A stretch of DNA of 64,000 nucleotides from Paenibacillus_E qinlingensis (GCF_028746185.1 NZ_JAQIVH010000025.1:8274-72273), one strand, 5' to 3'. Shown: positions 24,356-33,818, counted from the first letter of the stretch. Notes: generated by a model not told the origin, from the sequence alone. Translations and numbers: made by a program.

Positions 24356-25428
24356 GGTCTAGCCACCTCCTCCGCACGTACCACGAACCGCTTCCGCAGC
24401 AGCGCATACAGGATATGAAAAGCCATGGCAACTATACCAAGCACCACACAGATCGCAGACATCGAAGTAAGCCCCTGATAGATCGGCAGAATGATGAAGC
24501 CACCTAAACCTCCAATGCCACAAATCGCCTCCGCAACTGCCATACTAGCAAGGGCTAATGTCGTAGCTCTTGGCAAAATAGCCAGCACATCCTCCATCAC
24601 ATTCCGCAGTACATGCGAGAAGAGGACCTCGCGCCTCGTCAAGCCTTTAGCCAGTGCAGTGACAACGTAATCTTGCCCCAGCTCACGCGCAATGGCGACA
24701 CGCAGCGTCCCATAAATCGTCACCGACGGAATCAAAGCAATTGTCAGAAACGGAATGAGAAATGGTGTTCGGTCTCCCACTTGAACGATTAGCAGCACAT
24801 AGTGACCAAGGAGCTTAGTCGCATAAATCGCCGCTAATTGAATAAGCACGATCAAGAAAAAGTCTGGTAATCCAACAAGCAGTGCATGAATACCATCCAG
24901 CACGACGCCCATTCGCCTTGATATGGACGCCCACAGAGCAACTAGCATACTGAGTAGGATCGCGAGCAGCAAACCTGGGATGAAATAGGTGCAGGTTTTG
25001 AGCAGCATTGCGGGAATTGCTGTCGTCATCGCAACTTCCTTGCGGGTGTACGGATCGCGATATTTCCCAAAATCGCCATGCACAAAGCCATTCAGCTGAT
25101 CCTTAACGGTATAGCCGTAATAGCGCCACGAAATGATAGGCTTATCTAGCGGAATGACCGAGGATCGCAGCACACCTTTAATCGTCATGGCCGTGCCTTG
25201 GTACTCCCAGAACTTGCCGTATGGGACTTCTAGCAGACCGCTTTTCTCATTCAAAATCTTACTTCCAGGCAGCATCTCACTTAGCTTCTGCAGGCTAATG
25301 CTGGCATTGACCGACACTTTGATCTGATCGGGCTGGACGGACAAGAACATTTGCCGAATATTACTCAGCAAAAAAATACCGATCAGCGTGATCGCACCCA
25401 GCAGTAGCCATCGTCCTATTGACTTCAA
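24352..25428 (-). CDS. ABC transporter permease, DppB/OppB-like, with enlarged extracytoplasmic loop
   Basis: Partner permease of 358 residues. TM1 is at 6-27; an unusually long external segment (about 30-140) precedes the five-helix core. The EAA loop is ALAKGLTRREVLFSHVLRNV, followed by EAICGIGGLGGFIILP. It is the first gene of a two-gene operon; a palindrome (TTTACCT-T-AGGTAAA) lies 22 bp upstream. It must use ATPases and a binding protein encoded elsewhere. Confidence 0.85.
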   Translation of the reverse strand: MKSIGRWLLLGAITLIGIFLLSNIRQMFLSVQPDQIKVSVNASISLQKLSEMLPGSKILNEKSGLLEVPYGKFWEYQGTAMTIKGVLRSSVIPLDKPIISWRYYGYTVKDQLNGFVHGDFGKYRDPYTRKEVAMTTAIPAMLLKTCTYFIPGLLLAILLSMLVALWASISRRMGVVLDGIHALLVGLPDFFLIVLIQLAAIYATKLLGHYVLLIVQVGDRTPFLIPFLTIALIPSVTIYGTLRVAIARELGQDYVVTALAKGLTRREVLFSHVLRNVMEDVLAILPRATTLALASMAVAEAICGIGGLGGFIILPIYQGLTSMSAICVVLGIVAMAFHILYALLRKRFVVRAEEVARP

Positions 25429-25449
25429 TCCGTGCCACCTCTTTTATAA

Positions 25450-25464
25450 TTTACCTTAGGTAAA
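25450..25464. promoter_or_regulatory. Palindromic operator candidate upstream of the permease operon
   Basis: TTTACCT-T-AGGTAAA, perfect 7-bp arms, 22 bp before the DppB-like start codon, in an AT-rich context suited to a promoter. Confidence 0.5.
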
Positions 25465-25525
25465 ATAATCGTGATATGGTCATAGTTTATCATGAAGGTT
25501 TTGGGCAGGACTAGTCTATTCTGTT

Positions 25526-25576
25526 GAAAAAAGCAAAAGCCTTCGCCTCCCCTAACAAACAGGGAGGCGAAAGCTT
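25526..25576 (-). terminator. Terminator of the ABC exporter gene
   Basis: AAGCTTTCGCCTCCC, loop, GGGAGGCGAAGGCTT on the minus strand, then a T-rich run (TTTGCTTTTTT). Confidence 0.85.
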
Positions 25577-25577
25577 C

Positions 25578-27293
25578 TTAAGAACTGAACTGCGCCTGAT
25601 GCAGGCGGCTGTACACACCGCCGACAGCGATGAGTTCCTCATGCGCGCCTTGCTCGGTGATGCCATCCTCCGTCACAACGACGATGCGGTCCGCGTTCTT
25701 GATCGTCGCGAGTCGATGTGCAATGACGAGCGTCGTGCGGCCCTTCGACAGCTCCGCCAAGGACTGCTGGATCGCCGCTTCGGTCTCGGTATCCAGCGCC
25801 GATGTCGCCTCATCTAAGATGAGAATCGGCGGATTCTTCAAGAACATGCGCGCGATCGCGAGGCGCTGCTTCTGCCCGCCGGAGAGCTTGACGCCGCGCT
25901 CTCCGATCACTGTATCCAGTCCCTTCGGTTGGGACTGGATATAGCCCTGCAGCTGCGCGCGCCGCGCAGCGTCCCAGATCTCCTCATCCGTCGCGCCTAG
26001 CTTGCCGTACGCAATGTTCTCCCGCATCGTGCCGGAGAACAGGAACACATCCTGCTGCACGATGCCGATTTGGCGGCGCAGCGATTCCAGCTCGATCTGG
26101 CGAATATCGAGACCGTCAATGGCGATGCTGCCCTCGCTGACATCGTAGAAACGAGGCAGCAGGGAGCAGATCGTCGTTTTGCCTGCGCCTGAAGGACCGA
26201 CGAATGCAACGGTCTCCCCTGCTCGAATGGACAGGGAGATGTTATTCAAAACACGAGCTTCGTCCCCATACCCGAAGGACACGTTGTTGAATTTGATTTG
26301 ACCATCAAGATGATCCACCTTCCGAGCATTCGGATGATTGGCAACCTCCGGCTCGGTGTCGATGACCTCTACATAGCGCTTGAAGCCAGCGATCCCCTTC
26401 GGATAGCTCTCGATGACGTTATTGATTTTCTGAATCGGGCCTAAGAATACATTCGTTAATAGAACAAAGGCAATAAACTCGCCATAGCTGATTTGCTTAT
26501 CGATAACAAACCACGTACCGCAGATAAGCACGAAAACCGTTACGGAACGCATTAAGATGTAGCTTAGTGAAATGTTCCACGCCATGATTTTATAAGAAGC
26601 CAACTTCGTCAGTCGGAATCTGCCATTATTCACCTCGAACAATTTCTTCTCATGAGCTTCGTTTGCGAACGCTTGTACGACACGAATACCGCCGATGTTA
26701 TCTTCAACTCTAGCATTAATATCCGCGAGATCGCCCATCATGCGCCGGAACGTTTTGGTCATTTTCTGATTAAAATACACCGCAATCCATAGGAGGAACG
26801 GCACGATGACGAACGTTAGCAACGCCAGCTTCACATTGATTTGCAGCATAAGTAACAGCGCGCCAATCAGTGTCATCACAGCGATAAATAGATCCTCCGG
26901 ACCATGGTGCGCGACCTCACCGATTTCAAGCAAATCATTCGACATACGCGACATGAGCTGCCCTGTTTTGTTGTTGTCATAGAATCGGAAGCTCAGCTTC
27001 TGCAGATGCGTGAACAGCTTTTTCCGCATATCCGTTTCAATGTTAATCCCTAGCATATGACCCCAATACGTTACGACAAAGTTTAGCAGTGTATTCAGCG
27101 CATAGACGGCCAACAATCCCACGCACGCCCAAATAATCCAAGCCCAATTCCCTGCAGGAAGCAATTTATCGATAACCTGATTGACGGCCAGCGGGAACCC
27201 CAGTTCCAGCAACCCAGCCACCACCGCACAAGTGAAATCCAAAATAAATAAGTGCTTATAGGGCCGATAGTACGAAAAAAACCTTCTCAACAT
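25578..27293 (-). CDS. ABC exporter half-transporter (MsbA/multidrug-lipid type)
   Basis: Type IV ABC exporter fused in one chain, 571 residues: six-helix membrane domain (about 1-310) and nucleotide-binding domain (about 330-571). Walker A GPSGAGKTT, Q-loop IGIVQQDVFLF, signature LSGGQKQRLA, Walker B ILILDEATSALD and the switch His in VIAHRLATI are intact. It should act as a homodimer; the substrate (drug or lipid) cannot be told. ATG at 27293 follows AAAGGTGG; the frame reaches 27341. Monocistronic and divergent from the lipase gene. Confidence 0.93.
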   Translation of the reverse strand: MLRRFFSYYRPYKHLFILDFTCAVVAGLLELGFPLAVNQVIDKLLPAGNWAWIIWACVGLLAVYALNTLLNFVVTYWGHMLGINIETDMRKKLFTHLQKLSFRFYDNNKTGQLMSRMSNDLLEIGEVAHHGPEDLFIAVMTLIGALLLMLQINVKLALLTFVIVPFLLWIAVYFNQKMTKTFRRMMGDLADINARVEDNIGGIRVVQAFANEAHEKKLFEVNNGRFRLTKLASYKIMAWNISLSYILMRSVTVFVLICGTWFVIDKQISYGEFIAFVLLTNVFLGPIQKINNVIESYPKGIAGFKRYVEVIDTEPEVANHPNARKVDHLDGQIKFNNVSFGYGDEARVLNNISLSIRAGETVAFVGPSGAGKTTICSLLPRFYDVSEGSIAIDGLDIRQIELESLRRQIGIVQQDVFLFSGTMRENIAYGKLGATDEEIWDAARRAQLQGYIQSQPKGLDTVIGERGVKLSGGQKQRLAIARMFLKNPPILILDEATSALDTETEAAIQQSLAELSKGRTTLVIAHRLATIKNADRIVVVTEDGITEQGAHEELIAVGGVYSRLHQAQFSS

Positions 27294-27470
27294 GTATCTA
27301 TTCCACCTTTCATATCGTTGACAACCAACATAGCTTCGCACTTATGGTACTGGTTGCAACATGCCTATTATACCTGAAATTCTCCACAAATAGGCAATTG
27401 CCGGAGGACATGTATCCAATATTTTCATATGAATACATATATCTTATCCTGGCTGTGGAGGCATGTCATC

Positions 27471-28253
27471 ATGTTCAACAACTCTATGGATACGCGAACT
27501 TCCCTTCGCCTCGCAGCGATGTGCGGTCAAAGCTATACGCAACTAGAACAAGGAACGGAAAGCGTTATTTTACCGGCTGCCTATCAAATTGTGACTCCGT
27601 TTACGGCGAATTCTGCCTTCGGTGGACGTGAGTTATTCGGCTTTATTGCAGAATCTGATAGTCAAATTGTCATTGTATTTCGCGGCACGTCCACTACATC
27701 GGACTGGATCTCGGATGCCATTGCCAGACAGACTGATTTCCCCTATGCCAAAGAGGGCGGTCTCGTACATCAAGGGTTTCTAGACATTTACGAATCCGCC
27801 CGCAAACAACTTATAACCGCCATGCGTAAACTATCTCCTCACAAACAGCTCTACCTCACAGGCCATAGTCTAGGCGGTTCGCTCGCCACTTTATGTGCGG
27901 CAGATTTGGCAACGAACACGAAGTTCAAGGATCCCTCCGTTTATACGTTCGGTTCGCCCCGGGTTGGCAACACAACATTCGCGGGTCAATTTAATCGCAA
28001 AACAGGTCCTCATTATCGCGTATATAATCGCAGCGATATGGTTCCTTCGCTGCCGCCTCTCGTGTACAAATCGCCTCGTACAGGTGACCTCTATCACTAT
28101 ATTCATGTAAAAAAAGCCGTTGAGCTAGACTTTCCAACCGGATCATTTGCTGGTAATCATGCCGTTAGCAGCTATTTCACGGAGCTGGCTAAGCTCGATC
28201 CGAAATATGCAAAACTCCTCTGCGCCAAGACGCCGGGCTTCTGCCCGAATTGA
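27471..28253 (+). CDS. Class 3 lipase (alpha/beta hydrolase)
   Basis: Triacylglycerol-lipase-like esterase of 260 residues. Nucleophile Ser133 in TGHSLGGSLA, preceded by the VIVFRGTSTTSDWI strand with oxyanion residues, then FGSPRVGN, probable catalytic Asp in NRSDMVPSLPP and His in YHYIHV. No signal peptide, so probably intracellular or non-classically released. ATG at 27471 is nine bases after GGAGG; the frame extends upstream to 27429. Confidence 0.9.
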   Translation: MFNNSMDTRTSLRLAAMCGQSYTQLEQGTESVILPAAYQIVTPFTANSAFGGRELFGFIAESDSQIVIVFRGTSTTSDWISDAIARQTDFPYAKEGGLVHQGFLDIYESARKQLITAMRKLSPHKQLYLTGHSLGGSLATLCAADLATNTKFKDPSVYTFGSPRVGNTTFAGQFNRKTGPHYRVYNRSDMVPSLPPLVYKSPRTGDLYHYIHVKKAVELDFPTGSFAGNHAVSSYFTELAKLDPKYAKLLCAKTPGFCPN

Positions 28254-28292
28254 AAGAGACTATGGGAGGGTCCCCATAGTCTCTTTTTTCAC
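28252..28292. terminator. Terminator between the lipase and DinB genes
   Basis: AAGAGACTATGGG, loop AGGGT, CCCATAGTCTCTTTTTT; T-rich on the plus side, weaker the other way. Confidence 0.85.
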
Positions 28293-28301
28293 CATATAAG
28301 T

Positions 28302-28793
28302 CTATTCATGCTGCGCGGGGGCTTTTGCCGCATTCTCTTTAACAGCGAAATGCTTCTGAATCAACGAAATTTGACCTGAGTGAATGCCTGTGTGGTACAT
28401 CAATCTGCCAACTGCCTCCAGCGGCGTCGATGGGCCCATTGGTGACTCAACCGGCACGGTCCAAGCTTCTTCAGGCAGGTTACGCATCGCTTCAATTAGA
28501 TAATCGTTTGAGGCTGTCAAATCATCAACCAATTCTTGCAAGTTAGTGAACGCAGGCTTTACCTTCGGGCCATTGGGACCTCCAGCAGTAAACAGCTTAA
28601 TGCCTTCTGGAATTTTCACACCGAAAAACCAGTTCGCAAACATATATTCAACCTCGGCATTATGACGAAGCATATAACCGATTGAAGCTGAACCCAATTC
28701 AAGGGTCAAATCAGCTTCAGGGAGCTTTTGGACTGTTTTATGAAAACGACCTTGGATCGCGTTCCAAATTGGCAATACGGTTTCAAAACTCAT
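28302..28793 (-). CDS. DinB-family putative metal-dependent protein
   Basis: DinB four-helix protein, 163 residues. Metal-ligand-type histidines appear in MLRHNAEVEYMF and GIHSGQISLIQKH. It lies 32 bp downstream of the HugZ-like gene with no terminator between, so it is probably the last gene of the haem/siderophore operon, although a role there is not obvious. Its sequence differs clearly from the paralogue at 11043. Confidence 0.8.
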   Translation of the reverse strand: MSFETVLPIWNAIQGRFHKTVQKLPEADLTLELGSASIGYMLRHNAEVEYMFANWFFGVKIPEGIKLFTAGGPNGPKVKPAFTNLQELVDDLTASNDYLIEAMRNLPEEAWTVPVESPMGPSTPLEAVGRLMYHTGIHSGQISLIQKHFAVKENAAKAPAQHE

Positions 28794-28825
28794 ATGTAGA
28801 CACTCCTTTGAGATTTAGGATCTTA

Positions 28826-29335
28826 TCAGGACGTTTTCGCTGGTTGATGACCGTCTCTAGCAACATGTTCAAACTTCGTCGCTGCCAAATCAATATCATA
28901 AGCTTGACCAAAGCCAGCTACATAGCGGCCTTCCGTCGTCGAAAGCTCGAATAAGGAGAAGTCCAGCGTTTTCAATACATTAATCATTTGCTTACCAAAG
29001 CGCTCACCGAACAGTTCGAAAATATCTTCTTTATCTTCATTCCCAATATTAGTCGCTGTACATACGAAACGAGCACGTTGTCTTGCAAATAGATTCTCTG
29101 TGGAAGCTTCATCTTCAATTAACATCACATCAACCGAAGGATTGTTCTCCATATAACGGAAGTGATTCGCAATTCGACTAATAAAAATATACAGCTTTCC
29201 CTCCTTCTTTACAAAAGGGGCATAGGATGTGAAGGGCTTACCTTTATCATCTACCGTGCTTAGCATTAACGTTTTCAAGCCTTCGGAGAACTTCAAATAC
29301 TGCTGTTTGCTGCTTTCTAGATCCGGTTGCTTCAT
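28826..29335 (-). CDS. HugZ-like haem-utilisation / PPOX-fold protein
   Basis: Split beta-barrel protein of 169 residues resembling HugZ-type haem-binding and haem-degrading proteins: FSEGLKTLMLSTVDDKGKPF, YIFISRIANHFRYMENNPSV, then the terminal GRYVAGFGQAYDID. Haem breakdown to release iron would fit the neighbouring uptake genes. Its ATG overlaps the ATPase stop codon (TAATG), indicating translational coupling. A general FMN flavoprotein remains possible. Confidence 0.8.
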   Translation of the reverse strand: MKQPDLESSKQQYLKFSEGLKTLMLSTVDDKGKPFTSYAPFVKKEGKLYIFISRIANHFRYMENNPSVDVMLIEDEASTENLFARQRARFVCTATNIGNEDKEDIFELFGERFGKQMINVLKTLDFSLFELSTTEGRYVAGFGQAYDIDLAATKFEHVARDGHQPAKTS

Positions 29336-30123
29336 TAGGACACACTCCTACTTTTCTTTAGAATATGTATGCGGGGACCCGCACCCTGCTCGCCATATTG
29401 AATGTCAGTTTCTACCTCGTAGACATGTCGGAGCAGATCGCTCGTTAGCACATCTTGCGGTGTGCCATATTGATAGCGTTGCCCATTCTTCAGCACACAA
29501 ATGTTGTCGCTATACGCACTCGCATGATTCAAATCATGCAGAACCATAACTACGGTAAGGTTAAGCTCGCGATTTAACTTACGAACAAGCTCTAGCACAT
29601 CCAATTGATGCGCGATGTCTAGATAAGTTGTTGGCTCATCCAATAGTAATACCTTGGGACGCTGCGCCAGTGCCATAGCGATCCAAGCACGTTGTGCTTC
29701 GCCGCCAGATAAGGAGTTCACCAGACGGTCCTTATAAGTGAGCAACCCTGTCTGTTCCATTGCCCAGTTGATAATGTCATAATCTTCGCCATTAAAACGT
29801 TCAAACCATTTCTTATGCGGCATCCGGCCATAGCCAACAAGCTCTTCAATCGTCATGTCCGCTGGACTTGTGTTAGATTGACACAACATACACATGATGC
29901 GCGATACCTGCTTCGTACTGAGCGATTGCAGCTCTTGCTGTGCAATGCACACACGTCCGCTCTCACATGGAATGAGTCTGGATACGCCTTTGAGAATCGT
30001 CGATTTCCCAGAACCATTGGGTCCGATAATCGAAACAATTTCTCCTTCTTTCACATCTAGCGAGAAATCATTGACGATTGTTTTCTCCCCGTATCGAATC
30101 GTTAAGGACTGTACATCAAGCAC
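29335..30123 (-). CDS. Haem/siderophore ABC transporter ATPase (FecE/HmuV-like)
   Basis: ATP-hydrolysing subunit of an iron-complex importer, 262 residues. Walker A GPNGSGKST, Q-loop MCQSN, signature LSGGEAQRAW, Walker B VLLLDEPTTYLD and switch VLHDLNHA are intact. The start is GTG, overlapping the permease stop by 8 bp. Third gene of the operon after binding protein and permease. Confidence 0.93.
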   Translation of the reverse strand: MLDVQSLTIRYGEKTIVNDFSLDVKEGEIVSIIGPNGSGKSTILKGVSRLIPCESGRVCIAQQELQSLSTKQVSRIMCMLCQSNTSPADMTIEELVGYGRMPHKKWFERFNGEDYDIINWAMEQTGLLTYKDRLVNSLSGGEAQRAWIAMALAQRPKVLLLDEPTTYLDIAHQLDVLELVRKLNRELNLTVVMVLHDLNHASAYSDNICVLKNGQRYQYGTPQDVLTSDLLRHVYEVETDIQYGEQGAGPRIHILKKSRSVS

Positions 30124-31117
30124 GGGCTGATTCCCCCTTTCGCATCAGATACAGGAAATAAGGACCTCCAACCATCGCCATAACAATGCCAGAGGGGATT
30201 TCTAAGGGAGCAAATACAGTACGTCCGAGCGTATCTGCAATCAGCAGAACGAGCGCTCCGAGCACAACACTCAGCGGCAGCATAACGCGATAATCGGAAC
30301 CAATGAGCATGCGTGCGATATGCGGGACGACGAGTCCTACGAACCCGACAAGCCCAACTGTCGATACCGAAATGGCAGCCAAGTAAACAGCAACGAAAGA
30401 AAGTGTGAAACGGATACGTGTCAGGTTCTGACCTAAGTTATGCGCTGCCTGTTCGCCTAAACGCAAGATATTCGCTTGGCGAATACACAGAAGCGCAGCT
30501 ATCCATCCCACGAGGGAGTAAGGGAGAATTGTCGTAACACCATCCATCCCCTTTCCAGATAGGCTTCCGTTCAGCCATTGAAGCGCTGTTGGCAGCTTGT
30601 CGCTATATAGAATAGAGAGTAGTCCTATCACTCCGCCGAAGACGGCATTCACGGCAACGCCGGAAAGAATAACCCGGATTGGTGCGAAGCCGGTCCTTTT
30701 ACTCCATGCCCATACATAGACCATGATGGCGGCTACGGAGCCTCCAATAATGGCAGCTAATGGGACTAAAGAGTATAAGGTAGGAAAGGCCAATAAAATG
30801 AGCAATACAGCAACCGCTGCGCCACTCGAAACGCCAGTCAATCCAGGATCTGCAAGCGGATTGAGCAGGACAGCTTGAAGTAATGCACCGGAAGCTGCTA
30901 GATTAGCCCCGATTACTAGAGCTAGAAAAACTCTGGGGATACGAATATCCCACAGAATGGTTACATTGGACTCACTCCCCTTACCAAATACGGTGAGGAG
31001 TGTATCCATTGGTGAGATACGGACACTACCCAGGCCGATGGAAAGCAATGTGCCCAGAAGAAGCAGAACACATGCGATCCCTATATACGTGACTTTTCTT
31101 TTCTGCTTCTCGACCAC
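30116..31117 (-). CDS. FecCD-family iron-complex ABC permease
   Basis: Membrane subunit for import of haem or ferric siderophore, 333 residues, about ten helices as in BtuC/FecCD. Typical motifs: RIPRVFLALVIGANLAASGA, NPLADPGLTGVSSGA and the ATPase-coupling segment VGFVGLVVPHIARMLIGSDY. GTG start preceded by GGGGGA. Only one permease gene is present, implying a homodimer. Confidence 0.95.
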   Translation of the reverse strand: MVEKQKRKVTYIGIACVLLLLGTLLSIGLGSVRISPMDTLLTVFGKGSESNVTILWDIRIPRVFLALVIGANLAASGALLQAVLLNPLADPGLTGVSSGAAVAVLLILLAFPTLYSLVPLAAIIGGSVAAIMVYVWAWSKRTGFAPIRVILSGVAVNAVFGGVIGLLSILYSDKLPTALQWLNGSLSGKGMDGVTTILPYSLVGWIAALLCIRQANILRLGEQAAHNLGQNLTRIRFTLSFVAVYLAAISVSTVGLVGFVGLVVPHIARMLIGSDYRVMLPLSVVLGALVLLIADTLGRTVFAPLEIPSGIVMAMVGGPYFLYLMRKGESARA

Positions 31118-31135
31118 GAATGCATTCCCCCGTGC

Positions 31136-32152
31136 TTATTTATACAAAACTTGCGCCAGATCTTTGAAAGCAGCAGGTGCATTAACGATGGATGCAATTC
31201 CGAAAAGATTATAATCCAGTGGTTTGAATTTACCGTTCTTGAACGCATTCAACTTCTCCCAAGAGCCGTTCTTCTTCAAGTCTTCTTCTAATTTCTTCGA
31301 TACAGCAGCTGGATCACCATGAGCTACGAGCAAAATCACATCCGGATTCGCAGCAACAATGCTTTCCATGTTCAGAGGCACATACGCTTCTTTCAACTTA
31401 AGAACATCGGATACCACGTTGGAAGCTCCCAATTGTTTCACCAAGCTGCCTGTGAAAGTGTTCTCGTTCATGAACATCAGGGACTCAGCAGATCCGAAAA
31501 GAATAAGGACCTTCGGTGCTGCTTTACCTTTACCAAGCTCACGTGCTGCTGTTTCTTCGGTTGTTGTTTTCTCAAGCAATGCTGTCGCTTTCGCTTCTTG
31601 CTTGAACAATCTACCTAAGACAACTGTAGAAAGTTTCAACTCCTCTAAGGAATCTACCGGAATGTAAGCAGACGGGAGCTTAGCTGGCTGGAATTTCTTC
31701 TCTAGACTATCTTTAATGGACGCAGGTGAAACAATCACATCAGGCGTTAGCTTAGCAATTTGCTCTAAATCAGGTGCATGGGAGCTGCCGATTTTCGTCA
31801 CGTTCGCATAAGCTGCTGGCATCTTACTCGTCGTAGTAGGTACGCCAACTGGCATAACGCCAAGCTCATTAAGAATTTCGGAGATCCCTACAGAGACAGT
31901 AACGACTTTCGCAGGGTTTGGTGTTTTGAACTGAGCAAGAAGCTCAGCCGCTTTCGCTTCATCAATCGCAACCTTCGGCGCTGCCGTTGGGGCTGCTGTT
32001 GGGGCTGCTGTTGGAGCTGGCGTTGCGGCAGCTTTGGCTGCGGCACTTGCTGCTGGTGATACAGCTGTTTCCGTGGAAGTCCCTTGACCACAAGCGACAG
32101 TCAACGAGAGTAAGAGTACGGCCATACCTATTTTTACAGATCCCTGTTTCAT
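31136..32152 (-). CDS. Iron/haem ABC transporter substrate-binding lipoprotein (IsdE-like)
   Basis: Lipid-anchored receptor of the importer, 338 residues. Lipobox LTVAC gives Cys21; a flexible Ala/Pro spacer with PTAA repeats (about 35-60) precedes a class III two-lobed binding fold (VVTVSVGISEILNELGV, LEQIAKLTPDVIVSP, IVAANPDVILLV). The pattern of a short helical backbone and LGVMPVGVPTTTSK recalls IsdE-type haem receptors, but siderophore binding is equally possible. The promoter region carries two Fur boxes. Confidence 0.9.
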   Translation of the reverse strand: MKQGSVKIGMAVLLLSLTVACGQGTSTETAVSPAASAAAKAAATPAPTAAPTAAPTAAPKVAIDEAKAAELLAQFKTPNPAKVVTVSVGISEILNELGVMPVGVPTTTSKMPAAYANVTKIGSSHAPDLEQIAKLTPDVIVSPASIKDSLEKKFQPAKLPSAYIPVDSLEELKLSTVVLGRLFKQEAKATALLEKTTTEETAARELGKGKAAPKVLILFGSAESLMFMNENTFTGSLVKQLGASNVVSDVLKLKEAYVPLNMESIVAANPDVILLVAHGDPAAVSKKLEEDLKKNGSWEKLNAFKNGKFKPLDYNLFGIASIVNAPAAFKDLAQVLYK

Positions 32153-32179
32153 AATATGTTGAATCCCCCTATTTTAATT

Positions 32180-32225
32180 GATAATGATTTTCATTATTAT
32201 TATAGTGATAATGATAATTGTTTTC
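32180..32225. promoter_or_regulatory. Tandem Fur boxes controlling the haem/siderophore operon
   Basis: GATAATGATTTTCATTATT (32180-32198) and GATAATGATAATTGTTTTC (32207-32225) each match 16 of 19 positions of the Fur consensus GATAATGATAATCATTATC. They lie 28-73 bp upstream of the binding-protein start. Confidence 0.88.
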
Positions 32226-32279
32226 AATAAGAATTTTATTGTCGTATTGCACGGGATGAAATTCGCTAGATTTCAGCAT

Positions 32280-32322
32280 GCAAAAAACCGTGAAAGGTGC
32301 GATTTCGCTACCTTTCACGGTC
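32280..32322 (-). terminator. cysK terminator
   Basis: Minus strand ACCGTGAAAGGT, loop AGCGAAATCGC, ACCTTTCACGGT and TTTTTT; perfect 12-bp stem. Confidence 0.92.
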
Positions 32323-32344
32323 TATTATCCAACCTTATTCTCCT

Positions 32345-33283
32345 TTATTCGAGCTCCGCGAAAAGCGCCGATGACAAATATCGCTCCCCCGTGTCCGGCA
32401 GGATAACGACGATTGTCTTTCCTTTATTCTCAGGTCGCTTCGCCAGTTGAACAGCTGCAAAGGCTGCGGCTCCAGACGAAATACCAACGAGAAGCCCCTC
32501 GCTTTTGGCCAATTGGCGCGCCGTCTCCATCGCCTCTTCATTACTAACCGTGAGAATTTCATCCACAATGGCCCGGTTGAAGTTATCCGGCACAAAACCT
32601 GCGCCGATCCCTTGGATCTGGTGCACACCACGTGTGCCTCCGGAGAGCACAGGGGAACCCGCAGGTTCAACGGCCACAATTTGAACATCGGAATGTCGTT
32701 GTTTCAGAATCTCTCCTACACCTGTAATGGTGCCTCCCGAACCTACGCCTGCTACAAAAATATCAACCTTACCGCCGGTATCCCGCCAAATTTCTTCTGC
32801 CGTGGTCCTGCGATGAACCTCAGGGTTGGCTGGATTGTTGAACTGCTGCGGAATATAGGAATTGGGCAGCCCAGCAGCTAATTCCTTGGCTTTGCGAATG
32901 GCACCCTGCATGCCTTCCGCAGCTGGTGTAAGGACAAGTTCTGCGCCTAGGGCTCTCACAATTTTGCGGCGCTCCTCACTGAACGAATCCGGTAAAATAA
33001 TGATTAACCGATAGCCCAAAGCTGCTGCTGCAAAAGCCAAACCGATGCCCGTATTCCCACTCGTCGGCTCGATAATGACGGTATCCTGATTGATTTTCCC
33101 CTTGCGTTCTGCATCCTTCAGCATGGCATAGCCAATGCGATCCTTTACGCTGCCCGCCGGGTTGAAATACTCCAGTTTCGCGACAATGCGAGCTTCAAGC
33201 CCTTGCCTTTTATTGAAATTCCAGAGCTCAAGTAATGGGGTATTTCCGATGAGTTCGGTTAAATTATTATATATTTTGGTCAT
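32345..33283 (-). CDS. cysK: Cysteine synthase (O-acetylserine sulfhydrylase)
   Basis: PLP enzyme forming cysteine from O-acetylserine and sulfide, 312 residues. PLP Lys47 (NPAGSVKDRIG), phosphate-binding TSGNTGIGLA, active-site loop GSGGTITGVGEILKQ and the C-terminal SSGAAA are visible. A cystathionine beta-synthase-like role is less likely given the length. Monocistronic; GAGG lies seven bases before the ATG. The 530-bp upstream region to exoA contains no gene but holds repeat copy B. Confidence 0.95.
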   Translation of the reverse strand: MTKIYNNLTELIGNTPLLELWNFNKRQGLEARIVAKLEYFNPAGSVKDRIGYAMLKDAERKGKINQDTVIIEPTSGNTGIGLAFAAAALGYRLIIILPDSFSEERRKIVRALGAELVLTPAAEGMQGAIRKAKELAAGLPNSYIPQQFNNPANPEVHRRTTAEEIWRDTGGKVDIFVAGVGSGGTITGVGEILKQRHSDVQIVAVEPAGSPVLSGGTRGVHQIQGIGAGFVPDNFNRAIVDEILTVSNEEAMETARQLAKSEGLLVGISSGAAAFAAVQLAKRPENKGKTIVVILPDTGERYLSSALFAELE

Positions 33284-33505
33284 GGAGGACCCTCACTTTC
33301 ACGCGTGTAATATTAAACCTATACGTTTAGTTGGTTATATAGAGTATAGCACCTGTTTCGAGGGAACTTAAATCAATAATCCTGATGAAGAAGTATGGTA
33401 TTTTCTTATATTCGGGGATTTAGGCAACGGGCCGTTGCGCCTCCCCGTGTGGCTGAAAGGTGATGATGTCACCCGTATTGGTCATGATAATGCGAAGCTT
33501 TACCT

Positions 33506-33686
33506 GTATAAACTACAGCTAATTCCCGTGATTTCTCGGGGGAATTGGATTTACATGGAAAATCTACAGTTAATAATAGCCGAACTTGCCTTTACAGCCT
33601 CCTCGGTCAAAATTAACTGTACAAAATCCATTTATTGCGATGAACTTGGAAAATACGGCGAAAATAACATCATAAAATCCATCTAG
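33506..33686. repeat. Interspersed quasi-palindrome cluster R2, copy B
   Basis: Units: 33506-33524 (TATAAACTACAGCTAATT), 33554-33574 (CATGGA ... CTACAGTTAAT), 33609-33634 (AATTAACTGTA-N5-TCCATTTA) and 33661-33686 (AAATAACATC ... ATCCATCTAG). Spacers are 29, 34 and 26 bp. Located in the cysK-exoA intergenic region, where 33284-33505 shows nothing else. Confidence 0.65.
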
Positions 33687-33818
33687 TTCGACTCTGAAAC
33701 AGATTAAGCGAAATTCAATGCAAGTCAGTATGGATTAGAAGAGAACTATGATGCGAACATATGGTACACTGATTTTTAGATGATAACTATCATAAATAGA
33801 GTGCAAGGAGAACCGAAA

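Noticed and set aside
33284..33505. T-box or S-box leader for cysK
   Set aside because: No T-box sequence (AGGGTGGNACCGCG) or SAM aptamer blocks upstream of cysK; only a short plain leader.
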